A stretch of 64,000 nucleotides of DNA. Origin: Podospora bellae-mahoneyi. Its lineage: Eukaryota > Ascomycota > Sordariomycetes > Sordariales > Podosporaceae. The stretch covers positions 1,922,001-1,986,000 of the forward strand of contig NW_026946359.1 of the NCBI RefSeq assembly GCF_035222275.1, given 5' to 3'. Position numbers and translations under genes: made by a program. Shown here in pieces: positions 44,357 through 56,505 of the stretch (its first letter is position 1; each line of letters opens with the position of its first letter). The notes beneath the pieces are model-generated. The model was not told the DNA's origin. It searched no databases and saw nothing but the letters and a program-made list of their open reading frames with translations.

Positions 44357-45568
44357 CTAATTCTTTCTGAAGAGGCTAGGAATGTCATTAACATTGACCT
44401 TGCCGTCCAGAATGCCGTCGACGAGCTTGAACAGAGGATACTTGTCCTCAATACCGCGCGCCCTCAAGAAGCTGCTGACTTCGCGCGAGGTCGAAATGCC
44501 CTGCAGCTTCTGCCCGTTGAGCTCTGTACGCTCAATCTCCTGAATGGACACTCCGCGCTCAACCGCCATCTTGGAGTACCGCCAGTTGCGGGCAGCGGTG
44601 CAGCTGACAATCATGTCGCCCCACCCGGCACTCTCCTCCCAGAGCGTGGCTGGCTGGATGGTCTCGGGGTAGAACTCGCGAGCGAACTGGATGATCTCCA
44701 ACATGCCTCGACGCATGACGGCAGTCTTGGCAGTCATGTTCCAGCCGTGACCCTCCACAAAGCCACAGGCAATAGCGACGATGTTCTTGAGCGCACCGCC
44801 AAGTGAGACACCCACCACGTCAGACACCATCGAGACGGTGAAGTAAGGACGGCTGAAGAGTGTGTGAAGGACCTCGTGGTCCAGCGGGGGATAGCCTTCC
44901 GGGACGGGTGTGAGCTTCGTCTTGATAATCTGGCCACGAGAGTCGCGGTGCTCCTCGTAGGCCCCGTTGCCGTTGCCATTGGCTTGTCCGTTTCCGTTGG
45001 CCACGTGGCGGTCGCAAGGAGGTGTGTTGTAAGCAATGGTGGTCTCGCACCAGTTCTCGTTGGCGATTTCGCTGGCAATGTTGGCTCCGCTCAGGGCACC
45101 GCAATAAATCTCAAGCTGCTCGCCAATGAACTCGCAGATGAGTTCGATCTTGTCGTCGGTTACGGTCACACCCTTGATGCAGCTCACGCCGCGGGCATAG
45201 GGGAGGATCTTGCCCTTGAGTTGTCTGCAGATGTTGTTGATGAACTCGTGTGGAAAGTTGAAGATGAGAATGGTGGCGTCCTTGACAGCGTCCTCGATGC
45301 TGGGGTTGGCGATGAGGTTGGTCGGAAGATTGATGCCCTCGAGGTACTTTGTGTTTTGGTGCTTTGTGTTGATGACCTCGGTCAGGTTCCGAGTCTCGCC
45401 GTCAACTATCACCTTCTCCTCGTACACCCACATCTGAACATCCTTCTCGAAAACATCTGGGTGCTCGCTCGTGCTCTCAGCGATAACCTTGCCGACAGTG
45501 GTGCCCCAGTTTCCGGATCCAATCACTGCGACCTTGTGCTTGTGCGGAAAAGAGTCCGGTACGGTCAT
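44357..45568 (-). CDS. GPD1: glycerol-3-phosphate dehydrogenase, NAD+-dependent
   Basis: Reduces dihydroxyacetone phosphate to glycerol-3-phosphate with NADH, feeding glycerol (osmolyte) and lipid synthesis. 403 residues from ATG 45568, no intron. The dinucleotide loop is VAVIGSGNWGTTVGKV. Other landmarks are ILIFNFPHEFINNICRQLKG, SCIKGVTV with the substrate Lys, GALSGANIASEIANE, SLGGALKNIVAIACGFVEG (catalytic Lys), GWGDMIVSC and ARNWRYS. An insert of NGNGQANGNGNG (Asn/Gly repeat, about residues 207-218) splits the domain between CDRHVA and YEEHRDSR; it is longer than in typical family members. The same frame stays open 155 codons upstream to an in-frame ATG at 46036, so an N-terminally extended form is possible. 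Confidence 0.97.
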   Translation of the reverse strand: MTVPDSFPHKHKVAVIGSGNWGTTVGKVIAESTSEHPDVFEKDVQMWVYEEKVIVDGETRNLTEVINTKHQNTKYLEGINLPTNLIANPSIEDAVKDATILIFNFPHEFINNICRQLKGKILPYARGVSCIKGVTVTDDKIELICEFIGEQLEIYCGALSGANIASEIANENWCETTIAYNTPPCDRHVANGNGQANGNGNGAYEEHRDSRGQIIKTKLTPVPEGYPPLDHEVLHTLFSRPYFTVSMVSDVVGVSLGGALKNIVAIACGFVEGHGWNMTAKTAVMRRGMLEIIQFAREFYPETIQPATLWEESAGWGDMIVSCTAARNWRYSKMAVERGVSIQEIERTELNGQKLQGISTSREVSSFLRARGIEDKYPLFKLVDGILDGKVNVNDIPSLFRKN

Positions 45569-48500
45569 TTTGGCGGATTGAGAGTGTGTCGTACGGCGGT
45601 GAGACGGCTGCTGCTTGTTGTTAAGAGTGAGAGGGGCAGCTAATGACACAGCGATGTTGGAATAGCCAAGCGGTGGAGCAAGACCAAGAGGGTCTAGATT
45701 GCGGCAGCGGAGCGGGGTTGGACGAGGAGAGGGAGCGACGCCGCAGTGGTGATCGGGATTGGGATTGTTGAGGTGAGATGAGAAAGCACGACTTTGCCGG
45801 CAAGTTCTGGCTTCGGGTGAGGGTCTGGCTTTGGCTTTGAGAATGGGGTACCGGGATGGGCCGCTATGCGAGTGGATATTCCGACAGGAAGAATGGGGCA
45901 GGTCCGGCGTCGAGCAAGGGAAGGGCGATAAGCGACAAGACTTGGGAATGGAACAAGCAGCAGAGAAAATGGTCCGAAGCAGCAAGCGAGGGATGTTGGG
46001 ACTCTTCTTGTAGTCCGCTAGTCGTAGTATCTTCATGAGCCAAAACAAAAGAGGCCGGGCGCGGGGACGGTGAGATGGGGCGGGGAGGGGGTCTGGATTC
46101 AAATAGGGGACTTTTCAACTGTCTCTTGCTGCTGGCTGTGTGTGTCTTTGTCAATCAGCTTGTGCACTGGTTCGATGACCGCCACTGGCCGGAATTGCTA
46201 CGACGCGGTTGGCCCATTCCGAAAGGCATGACGCAAAAGGGGTTGCCAGGGAGGGCTTAATTGGCAGAAAATTGTTCACCGCCTGCCTCTTTTCCCTTCC
46301 ATTTTTTATTTTAGGTCGTGGCTGACAGCTCAGCGCGAGCTTGTGATTGCGGGCCTTCCGTAACCACACACGGCTCGCCTCGGCCATCACCGTTCAAACC
46401 TCCGTTCACCGAGGTCGCCAAGCCATCTCGGCCATAATCGACATACAGAATCTCTCATTCACCGAGGCTCTTATCACCATATCAGACCTTATCTCCGTGA
46501 GGGCCTCCTCCACGCTCTGGAAATATCCTCACAATGATCACAAGACTCTGCCGAGGCTTGAAGAGCAACGGCTCCTGATAATGCGATAATTGCCTGCCCA
46601 TGCGCTGAGAATTTCTGCAATACAACCATGCCTCGGCCTTCAACACCAAGGCTGTTATCGCGATTACCACAGTGAATATGGCGATCGTTCCAATACGAGA
46701 TGGTATCAACGGACCCCGGAGCACCGGATGCCGACCCAGGACTTGAGCCGCATCACTTGGACGTCCGTGACAGAATCCCCCTCGTGCTGTAGCCAGGGTC
46801 GGGCCGCTGCTTGGACGCCGGTGTTGCTGGGACATGCGTTTCTGCAGGATCAGTACCTACAGGATGAATGGGGCTTCAACATGCACACATGGTGGAAGTG
46901 CATAAGCTCGCTGCCAAACCATTCGCTTCTCGGGGTCGTCTGGAGTTGATATATAACACCACCACCGTTGGTGCAGAATCAAAATAGTGGTTGTCGAGTC
47001 AGAACTATCGCCGTTGGAGGTCATCAAGGTTCACCATCGACTGACCTCTGCGATTCTTCTGCGATCTGTTAGGTGTTGCTCGATCAGGACTTTGTCGACT
47101 TCCGACTCTGGATTTTGCCTAGGGAATAGGGCTCTTGCATAGGTACCCTGTTCTCGCTTTATCATTGAAACAAAGATCGATACCACGATGCTATCGTTCC
47201 AACATTCCAAGAAATGCTTCGGTTTCGGTCACTTATAAGAGTTCGAATAGCTTACCTGTCGTGAGGCTTGTATGTTGCCAAGATGCCGCCGAGGACATCA
47301 GCAGATCAAGTTCCAGCCGCAGCATGGGGGGCCACGGGGCGGGGGTCAACAAGCGGTCTAAACTCTACGGCGTGCAATTCGCCAAGCCCCTCTATTCTTC
47401 GTGATGTCATCGAACATGGGCGCTGAGATGCGCTAAAACATGCGGGGCACCGGGCGACGCCTCTGCTAATATTTCTCACTCCGGCCTCGTCACCACCATC
47501 ACCATCAGGCGGAAACAACGTGGGATCATTCAAGGGGAACACGGAAAGCTCCTCCTATAGACAAGTGGATGGCAGTTTGACACGGGTTTTGACACGCGGA
47601 ACCACCGGAGCTCATGAAGGAGGCTCGCCACCTATCACAATGTTTTGGGATCAAACCAAAACTGCCCCGCTATCGAGTCTCAGGAGGCTCGAAGCACCCA
47701 CCATTTATATAGGGAACGGGCGAAAACATCGGACTCTCTCGGTGTCGGTGCTCACCTTGGAGCGGGATGGAAGAGATTCTGCTTCAGGTGCCGCTCCGAT
47801 CGGGCTTGATGGATAGGTTGGTGCCATTGAAAATTGAAACCAACAAGGACTCCGCCGGGCCGCACTGTCGGTTGCCCGCTTGTGCCTGTCAATCTGACGA
47901 CATTACAGTATTCTTGGATATTGCAGGCCCATGCATAGGCCTACGAGCCGGGGCGTTCTGCGCCTTTGAACTTCCATTTCCGTCTTTTCTCTCCAAGCCT
48001 CTGGACAATCCCATGGGACCTGCAGGCTGCAGACAGCGGCGTAGGTTTCCAAGTGCCCTGTTACTGTTTGCTGCTCCCACAACCCCTGCCTCTCAGGAGG
48101 TTGAATAGGAATGGCTTCACCCCATCCATGCCTTCCAACTTTTCTGCATCTGCTTTCTTCCCTGCATAGAGACCCCATACCCTTACAGTGCTGCTGTTCC
48201 CTGCTTTTCAGCTCTAACGATCCAAACCCGCACGAAGCTGTCCGAGAACCACAGAACCAAGCTCCGCTAAGCTCCGATTCCCTAGCGCCTCGCGATTGAC
48301 ACGCAGGCCAACTTAACCTTGGTGTCAGACGGTTCCGCCCACAGGTAGCGAACCAGCTTTCGACGTGGCTTGTCACGACAGGGTGTCGGACTACTCTTTC
48401 GAATCGTACTTAGCTCGGGGTAGAGCTCTCTCTGTGATGTCCTCGCGACTTCTGCGCTCTCTCTGCCTCTGTTTCTGTCTCATCTGGTGCTTTTCAGACA

Positions 48501-48663
48501 GAAGAAGGAGGTAGATCATCTGCCTTTTTGGCACCATTTGGACCCGACGCGGGGCAACGTCCATCACCATTGGTACCTTACGGATACCGTACCTCGACTA
48601 GCTGCATCTACAGCTCCCTATTAGCTCCCAAGTTCGCCCCCCTTTTTTTTTCCTTCTTTCACC
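45569..48663. other. divergent upstream region, GPD1 and debranching enzyme
   Basis: About 3.1 kb. The 500 bp next to GPD1 hold its in-frame open extension (to 46036). Short frames near 46.5-46.95 and 47.9-48.4 kb are unsupported. A T-rich pyrimidine tract at about 48640-48660 directly precedes the debranching-enzyme start. Confidence 0.5.
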
Positions 48664-51600
48664 ATGATCCCCAAAACCATGGTTTCCAACGAGGTTTACC
48701 TGCTGCCTCTCAACGATGATGGCTCGCCCCAGGTCGTCGGCGAGTACATCTATCTGGCACCCAAGACCAACGACCCCGTGACCATTCGATTTGCCATCGA
48801 GGGCACATCGAGCATCTGCCGCCATGGCAGCTTGTGGGTTAACATTCCCGAACAGGGACAAGAGTTCCGCCGGGACAAATTTCGAGAGTTCAAGTATGTT
48901 TGTTGTCTGGGAATGCAATACATGTCGTACCACAAAGACTAATCTGTTTTACTAGGCTTGTCCCCGATTTCAACCGCACACTTGAGATCTCGATCCCCAT
49001 CTACGAAGCCGGTGCTTATGCCTTTTACACCACATACGCCGAGCTGCCCGACCTTGCAAACAACTTGAAGCCTCAGACAAATGGCAATGCCAAGGTCCAG
49101 ACCAAACAGACACCAACATACTACATCGATGTTGCACCACGGCTTTCTCTCGATGGTCAACCGCTGCCGCTGCCTGCACTGTCCGTATTCTCTATTATTA
49201 GCAAGTTTATGGGCAAGTATCCCAATGACTGGGAGAAACATCTCCGTGGCATCAGCGACAGGGGTTACAACATGGTCCACTTCACGCCATTGCAAGTGAG
49301 AGGTGACTCGAATTCCCCATACAGTCTCTACGACCAGCTCGGGTGGGACCCAGTCTGTTTCCCTGGGGGTGAGAAGGATGTGAAGAAGTTGGTCGACAGC
49401 CTCGAAAAGAACCACTCTCTTCTCAGCTTGACCGACATTGTCCTCAACCACACAGCACACAACAGCGAGTGGCTTCTGGAGCACCCAGAAGCTGGCTACA
49501 ATCTCACCACAGCACCATGGCTCGAGTCGGCATATCTTCTGGACACCAAGCTGCTCGAGTTGGGCTTCAAGCTGGGAGACCTAGGGTTGCCTACGGAACT
49601 CAAGTCTGTTGACGATTTGGTGCTGATCATGGGTGCGATCAAGAAGGAGGTCATTGCTGAGATCCGCCTCTGGGAGTACTATGTTCTGGACGTCGAACGG
49701 GATGCTGATGCGGCTGTCGAATCTTGGGTCGTTGGCCGGACCAACTTCCCAGACGGTTCCATCGGCAGCCATGGTCTAGACGGCCTTCGCTCTACTTCCC
49801 TTGAGGAACAAGCGCAATGGATCACCAAGTACGGTCTTCAAAACATGGATCGTCTAGGAGAGCGTTTTAGGAGACGTGCCGACCCCAGTGTGGCTGCGGC
49901 CCTCTTATCCGTTCTGTTTGGCAAGTACGAAGGCAACAAGGGCAGCGCTGCCGACCAAGCCGCTGCTCGCAACGCCCTTGTCAAGATCCTAGACGTTGTC
50001 AATGTGCCCTTCTACGAGGAATACGACGCTGAAGTTGCCGATACTCTCCAGCAGGTCTTCAACCGTATCAAGTATGTCCGGTTGGATGATAACGGCCCAA
50101 AGCTTGGACCGATCAACCAGGCGAACCCCTTGATTGAGACCTACTTCACTCGTCTGCCTCTGAATGAGAAGACCAAAAAGCACAGGAAGGAGGACTTGGT
50201 GCTTGTGAACAACGGCTGGGTCTGGGGTGGAAATGCTCTGGTCGACAATGCCGGCCCTGAATCCCGAGTCTACCTTCGCCGTGAGGTTATCGTCTGGGGT
50301 GATTGCACCAAGCTCAGATATGGTGCCGGGCCTCAAGACAGCCCATGGCTGTGGGAACACATGACCAAGTATGCTCGCATGTTAGCCAAGTACTTTGCCG
50401 GCTTCCGCATTGACAACTGCCACTCGACTCCTCTTCACGTTGCCGAGCACATCCTCGACGAGGCTCGCCGCGTGAGACCTAATCTATATGTTGTCGCCGA
50501 GCTCTTTACGGGCTCCGAGGAGATGGACTATGTCTTTGTCAAGAGACTTGGCATCAGCTCTCTCATTCGTGAGGCCATGCAGGCGTGGAGCACTGGCGAG
50601 CTGAGTCGTCTTGTTCACCGTCATGGTGGTCGCCCCATTGGCAGCTTCGAGGTGGATGAGATCTCGAGTGCGGATGTTCGCAGTGGCTCCAACACCAACG
50701 GCACAAACGGTACCAATGGTGCGAACGGACATTACACACGTGAGATCATTCGCCGCATCAAACCAGTTCCTGTCCAGGCACTCTTCATGGACTGCACCCA
50801 CGATAACGAGGTTCCTGCTCAGAAGCGTGATGCCCGTGACACGCTGCCCAATGCTGCCCTTGTCAGCATGTGCGCGAGTGCCACCGGCAGCGTCATGGGT
50901 TACGACGAGATCTACCCTCGTCTGATCGAGCTTGTCCACGAGACCAGACTGTACACATCCGAATCATCCAAGTTCCCTGTCAAGGTCGGCGAAGGCAAGG
51001 GTGGCATCGCTGGTGTCAAGAAGCTTCTCAACCAGATCCACACCCTGATGGGTATGGATGGTTATGATGAGACGCATATCCACCACGAAGATCAGTATGT
51101 CACTGTTCACAGAGTTCACCCAGTATCTCGCAAGGGATACTTCCTCATTGCCCATACCGCGTTTCCGGGATATGGAAACGGGAATGGCGCTTTCAACCCC
51201 GTCCACCTGACCGGCACCAAAGCCAAACACCTTGGTAGCTGGATGCTCGAGGTTGATGCAAGCAAAGAGGCTGTGGAAGAGGTTCTGAGCGACAAGAAGC
51301 TGCTCCGTGGCCTTCCCAGTCGTCTTATTGGTCTCCCTGGCGTTCGTATGGAGGTCAAGGGCCAAGACACCATTATCACTGTCCGCGAAAAGTTCCCTCC
51401 TGGCAGCATTGCGCTCTTTGAGACTTGGATCCCCGCGGCGGAGCACTCGAGTGGTTTGGACACCTTTGTCACGTCCGGAGCCAAGGCTGCGATGGCCGAG
51501 CTTGACCTGGTTGATCTCAACTTCCTTCTGTATAAGTGTGAGCCGGAAGAACGTGACGCCAGCGAGGGGAGAGATGGCGTCTATGACATTCCCGGACATG

Positions 51601-53501
51601 GCAAGCTTGTCTATGCTGGTCTTCAGGGCTGGTGGAGTATCATGAAGGATATCATCAGGGACAATAACCTGGCTCACCCACTGTGCCAAAACCTTCGTGA
51701 TGGACAGTGGGCGCTGGACTATACCCTGGGTAGACTTGAGCGTGCGGCCAAGAAGGAGAACTACAAGCGGTTGGGTAAGCCTGCTGCCTGGCTCAAGGAG
51801 CGGTTCGATGCCATCCGTGGTATTCCTAGCTTCCTTCTCCCGCGGTACTTTGCCCTGGTTCTCAGGACTGCGTACATGGCTGCATTCGAAAGGGGCATTT
51901 CCCTCATGAACAACAATGTTCAGAAGGGGCAATGGTTCCTCCAAAGCCTCAGCATGGTGAGCGTTCAGCAGACTGGTCTTGTCAAGTCCGCCTCGCTATA
52001 CCCTGATCGCCTGGTCCCATCGCTCGCTGCTGGCCTTCCTCACTTTGCTGTTGAATGGGCTCGCTGCTGGGGACGCGACGTCTTCATCTCTCTCCGTGGT
52101 CTCTACCTCGGTACCGGTCGCTTCGATGAGGCCAAGGAACACATCCGTGCCTTTGCTAGTGTGCTGAAGCACGGCATGATCCCCAACCTTCTCGGTAGTG
52201 GTAACACTCCGCGATACAACGCCAGAGACTCTGTTTGGTTCTTCTTGCAGTGCATCCAAGACTATACTCGGATCGTTCCTGATGGGCTGTCGCTGCTTGA
52301 CGAGAAGGTCAAGAGACGGTTCCTGCCATATGACGACGCCTACTTTGATACCGCCGACCCTCGTGCCTACAGCAAGGAGAGCACCATCCGCGAGATCATC
52401 CAGGAGGTCTTCCAGCGCCACGCCGAGGGCATGAAGTTCCGCGAGGCCAATGCCGGCCCTAACCTCGATATGCAGATGAGTGACAATGGCTTCAACCAAG
52501 AGATCAAGGTTGACTGGTCCAACGGTTTTGTGTTTGGTGGCAACCAAGACAATTGCGGCACTTGGATGGACAAGATGGGCGAAAGCGAAAGAGCTCGCTC
52601 CAAGGGCGTCCCGGGCACTCCCCGTGACGGCGCCGCCGTTGAGATCACCGGTCTGTTGTACAGCGGTCTCAAGTGGTTTGCCTCCCTCCACGAGCAAGGC
52701 AAACACGACCAATCCGGCGTCAGAAAAGCCGACGGCTCAACCATCACCTTCAAGGACTGGGCCGCTCTCATCAAGAAGAACTTTGAGCGCTGCTACTTTG
52801 TCCCCATCTCTTCCGAAGACGACAAGGACTACGACGTCAACCCTGCCATCATCAACCGCCGTGGCATCTACAAGGACTTGTACAAATCCGGCAAGGAATA
52901 CGAGGACTACCAGCTCCGTCCCAACTTCCCCATTGCCATGACCGCCGCCCCGGATCTGTTTGTCCCTGAGCATGCCATGCACGCGCTTTGCATTGCGGAC
53001 TCTGCTCTTCGCGGCCCGACGGGCATGGCTACGCTTGACCCGAGCGATTTGAACTATAGGCCTTATTACCGCAACAGTGAGGACAGTGATGATTTTGCGA
53101 CGAGTAAAGGGAGGAACTATCACCAGGGGCCGGAGTGGCTGTGGCCTACGGGGTTCTTCTTGAGGGCGCTGCTCAAGTTTGATCTGATGAGAAGGGGGAA
53201 GGAGGATGCGGAAGGAAGGACGGAGGCGTTCCAACAGGTGACGAGGAGACTGATTGGGTGTAAAGAGATGATTGAGCGGAGCCCATGGGCGGGGTTGACC
53301 GAGTTGACGCAGAAGGGGGGGGAGGAGTGTGCTGATTCTGTGAGTTTCTTTTTGAAGTTATAAGGATTGATGATGACGATGTGCTAATGCTGGATGCAGT
53401 CACCTACTCAGGCTTGGTCGGCGGGTTGCTTGATTGATCTTTATATGGATGCTGCGGAGGAGCAGGCGATTTTGGAGGCGAAGAGTTTGCCTCTGAGGTA
53501 G
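48664..53501 (+). CDS. GDB1: glycogen debranching enzyme (4-alpha-glucanotransferase / amylo-1,6-glucosidase)
   Basis: Bifunctional cytosolic enzyme that moves maltosyl/maltotriosyl units and hydrolyses the alpha-1,6 branch left by glycogen phosphorylase. 1571 residues, exons 48664-48893, 48956-53339 and 53400-53501. Introns 48894-48955 (GTATGT...ACTAG) and 53340-53399 (GTGAGT...GCAG) join REFK to LVPDFNRT and CADS to SPTQAWSAGCLID. The GH13-type transferase half has LGWDPVCFPGGEKDV, DIVLNHTAHNSEWL, GFRIDNCHSTP (nucleophile Asp) and VVAELFTGSEEMDY (acid/base Glu). The glucosidase half (GH133) has WARCWGRDVFISLRG, FGGNQDNCGTWMDKMGES and the ending above. An insert of NTNGTNGTNGANG lies about residue 660. 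A second in-frame ATG (48679) follows closely. Length agrees with fungal orthologues. Confidence 0.97.
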
Positions 53502-54228
53502 CTTGTTGGTTGGTGGTGGTAGCCATGATGGTGATGATGATGATGACGACGGAACACAGGTGGAGGTCTTTTGTTTTCTTCGAGGGGTTGGTGGAACAGG
53601 TATAAAAACAGACATAGCATAGAATGGGTAAATTGGAATGGGAAATGGGTACAGTCGATGCCCGAGATATTGGGGCTTTTGTGGTGCATGCGGATTACAT
53701 TACCTAGCAAAGAATTTTTGGATCGATCCCTCTTGGATGCTCTCTTGATGACCAAATTATTGCCTGCTTCCAAGGCCTCTGAACTATTGCATAAGGCATG
53801 TGGGCTATTTCTCGATATATAATCGCCGTTGGTAAGTGGTGCTGATAGAGGCCCATCTCAACATGCAGCATCCTTCCTCTGTCCAGAATGGTTGGGCAAG
53901 GTACGTATGTCAGCTGACGGCAGCGGTAATCTTGCACCAAAGCAAACGCAACATCTGATTGGACTTTGTCTGTTTTGTGTGCTGAAACAGGAGAATGTGA
54001 GAGAGCTCGCGATGATAAGCCTACTAATCGTTGGTTGAATGTAGAATGAAGAAGCAGTACGAGAAGAGAAAAGAAAAGAGCAACTAAGAAAAGGGGTGAA
54101 CATCCGAATGGGGTAGCCCAGACTGTCGCTACGCACTCAGCCAGCTTCACAAGCGGAAAGGGGGTGTCCTTCTAAACTGAGTAGGAAAGGAAGCAAAAGG
54201 GAAACAAAAAGGTGGCTGTGTAGGGGGA

Positions 54229-54231
<3 letters not shown>

Positions 54232-54263
<32 letters not shown>
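54232..54263. repeat. (AT)n microsatellite
   Basis: About 16 uninterrupted AT units, immediately 3' of the tRNA-Tyr terminator. Confidence 0.95.
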
Positions 54264-54267
<4 letters not shown>

Positions 54268-54296
54268 AAAAAGAGTTGTGCATAAAAACAGTTGAT

Positions 54297-54302
54297 AAAA
54301 AA
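54297..54302 (-). terminator. Pol III terminator of tRNA-Tyr
   Basis: On the minus strand a run of six T lies about 10 nt downstream of the tRNA 3' end. Confidence 0.75.
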
Positions 54303-54312
54303 TAAAGTTGTG

Positions 54313-54402
54313 TCCCCTCGACCGGAATCGAGCCGGTGACCTTTCGGTATCGATAAATTGCCATTTACAGCCGAACGTGATAGCCAACTACACCACAAGG
54401 GG
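54313..54402 (-). tRNA. tRNA-Tyr (anticodon GTA) with 16-nt intron
   Basis: The acceptor stem CCCCTTG pairs with CGAGGGG, with discriminator A. The C1-G72 pair is the eukaryotic tRNA-Tyr identity pair. Anticodon stem TTCGG/CCGAA; loop CTGTAA then a 16-nt insertion (54364-54349), the place where eukaryotic tRNA-Tyr genes carry introns. The T-arm contains GGCTCGATTCCGG. Span 90 nt including the intron. Confidence 0.95.
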
Positions 54403-55698
54403 ATTTTATTGTTTGTTGCATTGTTCGTTTTAGAATTGCGCTTATGTTGAGAGGACCACGCCGAATTCGATCTGTCTTTTTGTTCCAGAGTCGGGGTTAA
54501 ACTGCTACTGTACAAACCTGAGCGAAAAACTGTTGAAACAACACCTGGGTAGGTCTCCTCACCCAGGCCAGAAAGAAGGTCCTGATGTGGCTGTTTGGGG
54601 CGTGCGTGGGTTTTGAGGTTCGATGGATGACGAGTCTTGGGGGCTTGGCCAAGCCTACGCCACAGCGGACGTCGTGTGGTGCAGAGGGGGTGGAGAGTGC
54701 TCAGCTGACTTCAGAAGAGGACCGACCCCAAAGAGTAGTCCAAAATGCTTCATCTCATGAATAGTATGCCTGTGCTTTGTAAAAGCGTCTTGACCAAACT
54801 TTCAAGGCCTTGATCTTGTCTCACAGTGCCGCAACGGGCGCGCAACGACGACACATCAACAGCGTCACACCACTGCTAACTCGCAACATCACCGCCTCAC
54901 CACAACTATACCCAAGGAATCTCACTCTCAGCAACAGAATTCGTCTCTCCATTCTCCATATCAAACGGTATGCACTTTATGTAAATACCTAACCCCTTTT
55001 ATACTTGGACTTTCCCACCAACGCCCTTCACTCCCCTTTCTTTCCCTAGCCAAAAAAGAAAAAAAAAAAGGAGCGTGTAGGTATAACCAAAACCCAAAAT
55101 CCACGTGTCCCATCCAAAATCAGCTCATTCCCCATCATCAATAATGCAAAAAAAAAAGGAGTGACTCGCCAATCCACCAAAAGGATGTCCATCCATTCCC
55201 AATATCTCCTTGCTTGGTAGATACCCGCCTGAACCAACCACAGCACACACACAATGCAGTGAGGAACGTTCCAAGGAAAGGTACAAAAGGTGAAAAACAA
55301 AAAGATATTATACTGCGTTTGTTTCAAATACCTACGTGAGAAGAACGAAAATTAGAAGGAAAAAACATCGAATAACCCAAAAGAAAAAAAATAAAGGAGA
55401 GTGATGGGGTATAATGCATCGAGAATTTCACTTCGAATGCACAAAAAAAAAAAAAAGATCCCTGAAACCTGGTTTTTCCTCTGGGCCCCTTTCCCAAACC
55501 AATCCGTCCCATGCACACACCGCACTGTTTTGGTGATATAGTGGGTGTTTAGTTCTGTGTGTTATTTACGTCTATACCTCTCTGTGTCTCCAGAGAGTAT
55601 TGTGTTTGTGCAATGCGTAATGAGTTGCTGATGAAGTCGATGCGGTTCAATATGATGTTGGACTGGTATCCAGAAAAAACCACTCATTCCCGAGCCCC
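54403..55698. other. intergenic, AT-rich with homopolymers
   Basis: Upstream of tRNA-Tyr and 3' of the membrane protein. Several A runs (for example 55441-55456) and no gene supported. Confidence 0.5.
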
Positions 55699-56505
55699 TC
55701 ACGTCCTCTCCTTGACAATCCACCTCTTCTTCTCTTTCGGCTTCTCCTCGTAAACCCGGGCAGCGCTGAGGGGCGCTGGTTCGAACATGCCGGCTGATGG
55801 ACGGTGAATTGACCCAGAGTTGCTTTCGTTTGGCACGACTCTCCCTGACTCGGTGGCATGCGCGAGGTTGGCACCCAAGGCGTACTGGCGGTCCTTCTTA
55901 CGCAGGTATCGTTTCCTCCAGATGCAGGCGCCAACCCAGATACCGACTATCGCCACCACCATGATCACCAAGAAAATTACCCATTGGTAATGTGTCTCGA
56001 TCCTGTAAGCCTTGGTTAGCCAAAAAGTCTCGGGCATCGCGAAAGCGTCGTCTTACCAGGTGCCGCCAGTAGAGTTCTGCGCGGGCCGCACTGTCGATGT
56101 GGACGTCGCTTGTTGCCCGGCAGTGGTGGGTTGTACATTGGAGCAAAAGCCCGAAAACCACTGTTGGATTCTCGAGTAGGCAGACGGGTCAGATGCACAC
56201 GCATCGGGGCATACTCCTGTAGTGCCAGTCTTCCAGGCCGCCAATCTAGGGTCGTTGCAGAAGCAGCTATTGTAGACGCTGTTGTCGGCTGAAGGCGCTC
56301 CTGGTGGTACGCAGCCTCCGTTGACATCGTATAGAACACCACAATCCTTCACACAAGCAGGCAGCTGCCCCTCGGGAATAAGAACGATGTCTGCAGTGAA
56401 CAGTCAGTACGGGTCTGTGGGAAACACAAGTCGGTTACATCTCAAAATTGACGTTGCGCAGTACGTCCTTCAGGGAGATGAGCGATGGCAGTTGAACGTA
56501 CCCAT
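55699..56505 (-). CDS. Cys-rich single-pass membrane protein (fungal, function unknown)
   Basis: The ectodomain is clear: IPEGQLPACVKDCGVLYDVN, then CVPPGAPSADNSVYNSCFCN, GVCPDACASD and SGFCSN, a spaced-cysteine pattern familiar from fungal surface and secreted proteins. After a Thr/Ser-rich stalk comes a membrane helix (WVIFLVIMVVAIVGIWVGA), then a basic stop-transfer (WRKRYLRKKDRQ) and a cytoplasmic tail. Exons: 56390-56057 and 56002-55699, intron 56003-56056 (GTAAGA...TTACAG), joining STGGTW to IETHYQW. The 5' end is uncertain. A minimal first exon of just ATG-G at 56505-56502 with donor GTACGT would read MDIVLIPEG and leaves no signal peptide. An upstream exon with a signal peptide (the frame SILFANILRNG lies nearby) may be the true start. 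Confidence 0.74.

Larger units (their letters stand above)
53502..54312. other. 3' flank of the debranching enzyme, up to tRNA-Tyr
   Basis: Mostly unstructured. Contains an (AT) microsatellite just 3' of tRNA-Tyr and no supported gene. Confidence 0.55.

Noticed and set aside
44864-45643. Plus-strand 259-codon open frame
   Set aside because: Antisense shadow of the glycerol-3-phosphate dehydrogenase gene, with no recognisable domain.
50964-51944. Long minus-strand open frame (326 codons) and a similar one at 51996-52712
   Set aside because: Both lie antisense to the conserved glycogen debranching enzyme; GC-biased third positions of the real gene leave the complementary frame open. No motifs of their own.
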